DNA of 11,934 bases from Neisseria meningitidis (lineage in GTDB: Bacteria; Pseudomonadota; Gammaproteobacteria; Burkholderiales; Neisseriaceae): positions 1,777,451 to 1,789,384 of the forward strand of contig OV299793.1 of the NCBI GenBank assembly GCA_923184405.1, read 5' to 3'. The translations under genes were made by a program, and so were the position numbers. This document shows, piece by piece, positions 5,641 through 11,934 of the stretch (position 1 is the stretch's first letter; each line of letters begins with the position of its first letter). The notes under the pieces are model-generated. The model saw only the letters and a program-made list of their open reading frames with translations, made no database searches and was not told the DNA's origin.

Positions 5641-7399
5641 ACAGCCCGCTAAGGCATGGGCAATCTATGTGGACAATGTAATCTGCGCTGAATTATTTGA
5701 TTTTGCTCGCTACTTCTCCGTGTGCGTTAATGACTATCGCACCCAGTGCGGCAATCGCCCAAGTTGTCTTTCAGGCTGCCGCCGTTGACGGCGGTATTAA
5801 TCAGTTCGGCACTGCCCGCATTGGCTCAAGTTCACGGTAAGGTGGCTGATCCACTGCTTATCGCTGACAGTGTTCAGTAGCCGAAGCGCCGATTTTGTCT
5901 GCTACGCCTGCAGTAGCGGCGGCAATCACCAGATTTCTCACAGTGCTGCTTCTGCCCAGATCTTTCAGGGTATCGCCGACATCGCCTTTATTGTTGATGA
6001 ACGCTACGGAAGCCTGGCTGGCCAAAGAGGCAAATGCTGCATCGGTTGCGGCGGCGGCCGCACCGTTTAATGCCAATACGGCTCCGGTTCCTGCGCCTGA
6101 GCGTGACCAAGGTAACGGCCAATGCGATAATCGCCGCACCTGCTTCGGTTAAGCCCTCCTGTTTGTAGTCCCATTTATCGTAAGCAAGCTGCACCTGATT
6201 CCAGTTGATGATTTTCGCAACTTGAAGTTGTTTCACATAAGCATACTCGGGCTGTTTGGCCAGGGTTTCGATTTGGGTTTTCAGATTGCCTTGGCGAATG
6301 TCGACAATGTAACCGCCAGGAGCGGACAGTACGGGCGCAACGGGACAGCTGAAACTCGGCAATTGCAAGGTTTCGATATTACTGCACCGTCCTGCCTGTT
6401 TTCGCCAAGAGTGGATTTGCTGCTGCTCACGGTTTCGTGTGGATGCTGCTTTGATCCCTTCGAGGATAATCTTGGCATCTGCCCGTGCCTGCTCGTCTAC
6501 GCCTGCGCGGATGATTGCGCCACCCAGTGTGGTTTCAAACTGTGTGCCTTGTAACTTGGTATCCCAGCCTGATTGCAGATTAGCTGATTCTGCAACTACC
6601 CTTGAGGGCAGCGCGGTTTTCATGTCTTGGGTGACGGTATCATGTGCTTTGCCATAGGTGATGCCGAGAAATCTGCGTCTTTTATGGCTGTCTAGTTTGT
6701 CGTAGTTGAGCTCTTCTACGGCATAGAGTGTCAATTTCCGCCCGGCTTCGATGTTAATGCTGCCTTTGAGGCATCGAATGCGGTGGCGTAGGCGTCGATG
6801 TTGCCACCGGATTTGATGTCGATGCCTTGGGATGCGCTGAGGTTTACTGCGTCGGGCTTGGCGTTTTTGTGTTCTTTGACTTCGGTAATGTGTTTGCGGT
6901 TGTACCATTTGCCGGATTTGTAGCTGCGGCGTTCTAAGGTATAGAGTTCACCCTGCCCGGCGTAATAGGATTGGTCGCCGTAGGATTGCAGTTTGATTTT
7001 GCCGTTTCAGCTTGATGTTCGCCGCACTCAGACTGATGCGGCTGTTCTCATTGGCATTTGGTGCAGAGAGGGTAACACCTGTTTTTCCTGAAATTTCAGA
7101 TGGCCTGCTGAAAATGGCATAGCCGTATTTATCGCTGCCTTGCTGACCATATTCTAAAGTATCAAATACACCGCTGATGTCAATGGCTGATTGAAGTCGA
7201 CCTAATTGCAGTTCCTCTGCGGCTGGTTCAGGTAAAAAATCCCGCAGCTTGGATATTTGCCTGTTGGGTGGCAGCAACTTTGGAGCCCTGGATACGGATA
7301 CCACCTGCAGCGAGTAGTTTGATATTTTGACCGCTAAAGGTGCTACCTTGGTTTTCGTGACCACTACCCGGTTGGGAAACTGTTAAAAGGGCTTGTTGT

Positions 7400-7659
7400 A
7401 ACAATTGTTTACGTTCAAGTAACGCTTTTACTGGGGATTGGAGTACAGAACAAGCCTCATCAGCAGCATTTATCTCTGCTCGTAAACAACGTAGTCCGGC
7501 CTCACTATCACCGAATACTTTGTCACGCCTCTTATATTTACGCCTCAACATTTGTGGAAGATCCAGTGCTTTACGATATTTAGGATCGCTCGTTAACTTA
7601 CTAAGCTCCTGCTCTACATCAGTAAGTTGCTGTGTGATATTGTGTTTATCTGTTTTCAA
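7400..7659 (-). other. Charged coiled-coil segment inside the TpsA shaft
   Basis: Between two beta-helical parts the protein switches to DKHNITQQLTDVEQELSKLT, then a Lys/Arg-rich stretch (RRKYKRRDK) and VKALLERKQLLQQALLTV. The heptad-like Leu spacing and charge pattern indicate a helical hairpin or coiled coil that interrupts the beta-helix. Another TpsA allele I recall has a coiled coil of different sequence at the same place, so the position seems conserved while the sequence varies. Confidence 0.6.
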
Positions 7660-8519
7660 TTGATAGTTACTAAACGTATTCCTAATACTGTTTAGTGAAA
7701 TATTCCCTTTAGTTTGCCACTAAAGCCAAATCTTTCCCTGCGGCAATATTTGCTGCATCAATATCCACCTCTCCCGCCACAATCCCGATATTGCCTTTAG
7801 CTGAAACGCTGGCTGTTTGCGCACTCGGATTGCCGTTATTTCCTGCTCTCGCACTGATTTGGAATGTGCCGTTGTGGTTCACGGCCAAATCACCTGCAGA
7901 AACGATACGGTTACCGGTTCAACGGTTAAAGGGTTATCACCGCCCGATTCTATCGACATCATACTGGACAGTGGTTTCAGTTCCGCTGAACGCATAGTAG
8001 CCGCATCTTGGGTTTCCCAATCGATATAGCCCCGTTTGATGATGCCTCCGCCAGCTTTGATGTTTATCGCGCCACCGCGCAGGGTAGTATTGTCCAAACC
8101 TGTAATGCGCTGCTGTTCAATGACAATACACCATCTGCCGCCAAAGTACTTTTACTGTTTTGCTGGTCGTTTTGTAAAATTTGACCGCTGTCTTTTCCTT
8201 TGCCTTTACCCTGTGCACTGATACTCATATGACGACGTGAATGAGCATCAAGCTGATTAAGCGTCATATGACCATGATTTGTATTAACTGGGCATTGTGA
8301 CCCGAATTGAGCTTGCTGTTATTAATGGTTAAAGTTTGATCCGCATCCACTTTCAGTGATGCGCGGGCATTCAGGTGTACATCCTGCACCACCATGCTGC
8401 CTTTATTGCTGTCTAAGCTGATATGACCGCCGTTAACGGTGCCGTTGCCTAAATCTAATTGACCTCCGGCAACCAGTTTCACATCGCCTGCAGAAGCATA
8501 AATATCGGTATTGTCCATT

Positions 8520-8531
8520 TTCAGACGGCCT
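8520..8531 (-). other. DNA uptake sequence inside tpsA coding region
   Basis: The minus strand reads AGGCCGTCTGAA, coding for part of VGRLKMDN in the beta-helix repeats. It is a single full AG-type 12-mer, not a hairpin. A near-match (ACCGTCTGAA) lies at about 8644-8653 on the plus strand. An intragenic uptake sequence would favour transfer of the tpsA locus by transformation. Confidence 0.8.
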
Positions 8532-10314
8532 ACCGACTGAACCAGCATTAATGTCTCCTTCCGCAATCAAGGTATTTAGACCGTTGAAATCAACATTGCC
8601 GTTGGCAAGAAGAGATACGCGTCCAACTTCGGCAACAGCAGTCAGACCGTCTGAAATAATATTGCCTTGAAGTGCTGCCGTATCAATATTCTGACTGGCA
8701 TTTATCCAACTCTGATTCAAGCTGATGTTGCCTTTAGTCGCGCCCATCTGCACATTACCGCCACTGGATTGCAGATTACTTTGACGCACACTCAAGCTAC
8801 CTGCCTGAATATCCAGATTCTTTTCTGCAGTCAAGGTGTTACCGTTGCTACTGATGAGGGCGGTGTTGTCTGCCCTCAGGCTGATACTTTGTGTTGATAA
8901 GTCTTTATCGGCATTCAAATCCAGATCCTTACCTGCATGAATATACAGATTGCCGGATGCATTCAGATTGGAGGCTTTTGCCTGAATGTCGCCATCAGCC
9001 ATCAGTACCACCTGCTTTCCGCCTTTAATGTTACCGTTGTTCAAACGGATGTTGGAGGCAACGGTCGAAGTTTCTAAAGAAAGCGGTTTGCCCGATTCAA
9101 TGTGTGCAGTGTCTTTAGCCTCAATTACAGCAGCACTGCCAATACTGCCGTTGGACAATACGGTTACGTTTTCAGCAATAATACGGGTATTTTCACCCAA
9201 TTCAGCATCGCCTTTGGTGGAGCTGTACACGGAACTGCCCGCTTGAATAGTAGCATCATTGATCGTAGTACGACCGCTAACTGACAGATTAGCCGAGCCT
9301 TTGGCATTGTTCACATTAGTTTTACTCTCAATCACCAAATTATGACCAGCATTTAATACCGTGGTAGCTGGGCGACTGCCGTTATTCTGCACCACGGCTC
9401 CGTTACGCAAGCTGATATCTTCTCCCGTCTCAATAACCAATAAGCCTTTGCTCTCGATCCGACCACCATTGGAGATAAATGTGCCTGCCGCTCCTTTTTC
9501 GGTGGTTTCGATGGAGAGATAAGTCGGTGAAGCTTCGGTGCCGTCGGCAGTGGTGGCGATGCGGCCGCTGTTTTCAATGCGGCCTGACGAAGTCACAATC
9601 AATTGCTTAGCCGCTTCGAGTGTGCCAGCATTTTTGACGCCTACGCCTTTTCATTGGCAATCAGTGTGATGCTGTCTGCGTACATACCCCAGTGCGGTAG
9701 TATCAAGGGCAATAGTCGGTTTCGTACCCGCTGCCGTACCTGCACTGATTTCGCCGCTGGCGTAATCTACTTTCTGAGGAACGGGAGAAACCGCCAGGTT
9801 TTTACCCTGTAATTTCCCTGCAAAGCAACTGCACGAGCAAGTACCCCGGTGTAGTCGGCTCCGCCTTTATCATTCCAACCTGCTGCTCCTACGGTCAATG
9901 TGCCTTGACGCACATCAAATCCTGTCAGTGCACCGTCTTTGCCGATTTGGGGCGCACCAGTAGTTAAGATACCGCGGCCGACGTTTTTAAAGCCGCCGCC
10001 GTTCACGGTAATGCTGTTGGGGTTGGCGATAATCACATCGGCCTTTGACCACCTACGGTAACGATGCCATTGAGTTTGCTGGCCGCACCGCGCACCTCGT
10101 TCAAAATCAACTGCGCACTGCCTTTGGCCGAAACGGGTTGTTGTTGCGATCGTTGTTCAGTACAGCACCTTTAGCGTCGACATCAAACTGCGTATAGCGG
10201 TTGTGGCTCAATCCGCGTCCATTCGGAGTTTGGATATTCACCAAGGGGGCACCAGTGTTGGTTTAGGATAACGACCTGCTGGATTTTAGGTGCTGATTTG
10301 TCGGTGGTAATTTG

Positions 10315-10531
10315 GGCATGGGCAGGCAATACCATACTCAGGAAACCAAAGAGCAGACCAAGGTTTTAAGAAGTGGTTTTGAGTTTGCCGCAAGGTCGCT
10401 ACAAAGTTTTCAGTGAAACGAAACCGAACTGCCTGCCTGTTTACCTTTGCCCTGGCTGTTGGCAGTTTCGGCTACTACAACCATGGTGCTGTGCTTTTAC
10501 TAAAGATAATGCGATGTAAACCTTTATTCAT
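10315..10531 (-). other. ESPR-type extended signal peptide of TpsA, frameshifted
   Basis: It starts MNKGLHRIIFSK, the hallmark of the extended signal peptide region of large autotransporters and TpsA proteins. The next codons should read KHSTMVVVAETANSQGKGK, but the A-run at 10495-10498 (T on the plus strand) has four bases where five keep frame, so translation hits a TAG after 18 codons. Further breaks precede the hydrophobic core LVCSLVS and the signal peptidase I site PAHA|Q, with cleavage between 10315 and 10314. Confidence 0.75.
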
Positions 10532-10644
10532 GTCTATATTCCATTTTGAAGATAAACGTACTACGCGCCAAATACAGTAGAGTAAAGTTTGACTTAGTCT
10601 GAGGATAAGGAAAGACCGTCAAATATCAGTAAAAAATTCAGAGG
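10532..10644 (-). promoter_or_regulatory. tpsB-tpsA intergenic region
   Basis: Only 113 bases separate the tpsB stop from the tpsA start, which fits a tpsBA operon. On the minus strand GGAATATAGACATG supplies the ribosome binding site. A TTGACGG at about 10620 could be a -35 box, but no good -10 hexamer stands at the right spacing. No terminator is visible. Confidence 0.45.
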
Positions 10645-11934
10645 TTAGAAACTGTAATTCAAGTTGAAGCCGTAAACGGTGTTGGTCGTCTGAAAGCCTT
10701 TGGGTTTATGAAGCAGCTTGTAAACAAACAGATCATAAGCAAACATACCGCCTACTTTATGCCCTCTCTGAAGCCGACCACTGCACCCATCAGCTGCGTG
10801 CCCGATACATATTGTGCACTTTCGCCAGGATACGCGGCCATAGTCCGCACCGAGATAGAACTGATGGTTCGGATAAAATACCAAGTTAAAGTATTCTGCC
10901 AGTAGAAACCTCGCTCTCGAAAGACTCTGCTCCCCCATCAAATCCGCGAACGGTAGCGGCTGCCGATTGACAATTTATCTTGGGCAACCAACGGCGTTTT
11001 TGTTCCATTGAGCTTGAATGGCGGTTGCGTAGAAAAACTACTGTTTGCCCACAAAATAAATGGGACGGCTGCGTCAAACAAGCAGTAATGATTTTCATAC
11101 GAGATGTACCTGGAAGAATATCGCCGCAGATTTTCTTCCGGTGCAGGCATACTTTGGCACATCGTAGGTCCGCGTTTGTAAGACAACTTGCCGTCAAGCT
11201 GCCAACGGTTGAGAGGTAAGCACGGTGGCGCAATTCGGCCTCCCAGCCTGCAGAGCGGCGGCGTTGCACTTCGATTTCGGCATATTGATGTATTTATAGG
11301 TTTGGCGTGTCCATAATTTCATTCAAACTGAAGTTTTGTGAGTCTGTTACTTAGAAGCATGCTCGGCGGCCAGGCTGCTCTGATATTGTTTGCCGTTGTA
11401 ATCGTAATTGACGGAATAGCACCAGTTTGCTTCGTGGTAACGATGTCCGTTATGATTAAAGAAAACAGCCATTTTTGGGCGCCGAATAATGCACGCTGTA
11501 ACCGGATCAACGCGGTTTCGTGCCGGTGGCATCAGTCAAGTCCGTTTTGTGCGCCAAACCGCGTCATATGAAACATAAAACAAATCGCTTAAGCCCAAAG
11601 GGTTTGTCGAACGATAAACGTTTCCTTGATATTTGCCGGTCGTTTTGCCGCCACATCATCTATACCGCGATACTGAACCGTATGGGTTTATTCTGCTGCC
11701 ATTTGATCTGTAAATCGCTTTGCGCTTCTTCTTCGGACGGTATAATCTGAATATCTGTTTAACACTCGACAAACGACGCGCAGGTTTTCAAGCCCCTGCT
11801 CTACATCGCGAAGATTGAGAATTTTGTTCCTATAAGGGAAATTTGGTGACAGATGGCCTTTAATACTACGCTGGCAGACTTTATCCGTTTTCTTCATAGC
11901 GGATATCCCTATTTCGCCAGCAATACGTAGCTTC
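10645..11934 (-). pseudogene. tpsB: tpsB/hrpB outer-membrane TpsA transporter, 5' end outside the window, frameshifted
   Basis: FhaC/ShlB-type pore that recognises the TPS domain of TpsA in the periplasm and exports it across the outer membrane. Only the later part is present. From the right edge: LRIAGEIG and RYEENG, then FPYRNKILNLRDVEQGLENL (end of a POTRA domain), then barrel strands KKWLFSLIITDIVTTKQ/FFNHNGHRYHEANW, YSVNYDYNGKQYQSSLAAEH, EVQRRRSAGWEAELRHRAYL, GDILPGTSRMKI, the loop-6 signature VRGFDG (about 10934-10951), HQFYLGADYGRVSW and GFQTTNTVYGFNLNYSF at the stop (10645-10647). The final aromatic residue after Y-S is the usual barrel-assembly signal. At least eight frame changes are needed over 1.3 kb, many of one base (for example near 11905, where one more G restores IGDIRYEENG). 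The start codon and signal peptide lie beyond 11934. Confidence 0.9.

Larger units (their letters stand above)
5029..10531 (-). pseudogene. tpsA: tpsA/hrpA haemagglutinin, two-partner secretion effector (CdiA-like), multiply frameshifted
   Basis: In an intact locus this would be a large secreted adhesin/contact-dependent toxin exported by TpsB. The ATG at 10531 (MNKGLHRIIFSK) follows GGAATATAGAC. Domains from the N-terminus: ESPR and signal peptide to about 10315; TPS domain to about 9600 with IIANPNSITVNGGGF; beta-helix repeats about 9600-7660, including one uninterrupted 389-codon stretch (9602-8433); a coiled-coil segment about 7659-7400; further FHA repeats with SGWDTKLQGTQF and ARADAKIILEG; APGGYIVDI; GLTEAGAAIIALAVTLV and an Ala-rich DUF637-like domain (about 6180-5860); a pretoxin domain ending VENN at 5410-5421; then a tail with stops at about 5374 (TAA), in LLG-stop-YVKVP, and TGA 5029-5031. 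Expected length to there is about 1,830 residues. At least a dozen frame changes are needed. The order of motifs matches meningococcal HrpA/TpsA as I remember it. As written it cannot give a full product. Confidence 0.9.

Noticed and set aside
5988..6908. 306-codon minus-strand frame considered as a separate protein
   Set aside because: Its middle is TpsA shaft (SGWDTKL, APGGYIVDI, LTEAGAAIIALAV), but both ends (RSKPQRIPRHRHQIRW and RRNRSRIGIKRCGRRRN) are the wrong frame of tpsA. It is a piece of the frameshifted gene.
10013..10024. NPNS in place of NPNG in the TPS domain as a defect
   Set aside because: The motif position is naturally variable among TpsA proteins and the surrounding ITVNGGGFKNVGRG is intact, so it is not treated as a loss of function.
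1..11934. CRISPR arrays, tRNA or rRNA genes
   Set aside because: No regularly spaced short repeats and no tRNA-like or rRNA-like sequence were seen on reading both strands.

Overview
The window reads as a Neisseria chromosome segment, close to N. meningitidis. It carries several copies of the Neisseria DNA uptake sequence (10-mer GCCGTCTGAA), most as inverted pairs. All recognisable coding sequence lies on the minus strand and belongs to one two-partner secretion locus: a TpsB (HrpB/FhaC-type) outer-membrane transporter, then its TpsA (HrpA/CdiA-type) haemagglutinin/contact-dependent toxin partner, then a train of silent partial tpsA cassettes with exchangeable toxin and immunity modules. Family assignments come from recognising protein motifs by eye; no database search was run.

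Layout, in the direction of transcription (right to left). 11934-10645: tpsB, missing its 5' part beyond the window edge and broken by several frameshifts. 10531-5029: tpsA, with an ESPR-type extended signal peptide, TPS domain, beta-helical FHA repeats, a charged coiled-coil segment, a small-residue-rich helical domain and a PT-VENN pretoxin domain; it is frameshifted many times. 5028-4353: eroded pretoxin and toxin tail with in-frame stop codons. 4267-3993: a small gene in the immunity position. 3809-3639 and 2847-2672: two copies of a partly palindromic spacer module with a DUS hairpin at the centre. 3604-3358: an isolated internal tpsA fragment. 2542-1217: an orphan cassette ending in a probable RNase toxin. 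1202-942: its zinc-ribbon-like immunity gene. 838-1: another orphan cassette carrying an alternative version of the tpsA shaft, leaving the window on the left.

In an intact locus TpsB exports TpsA; the C-terminal toxin after VENN would act on neighbouring cells, and the small gene downstream protects the producer. Downstream cassettes share the conserved DUF637-like/VENN segments with the resident gene, so recombination there could swap the toxin end. Here almost every reading frame is interrupted. Many breaks look like one-base losses in short homopolymers, which fits either sequencing or assembly error or real decay. The resident toxin tail also contains in-frame stop codons and substitutions that a homopolymer artefact does not explain. 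No rRNA, tRNA, CRISPR array, transposase or plus-strand gene was found.
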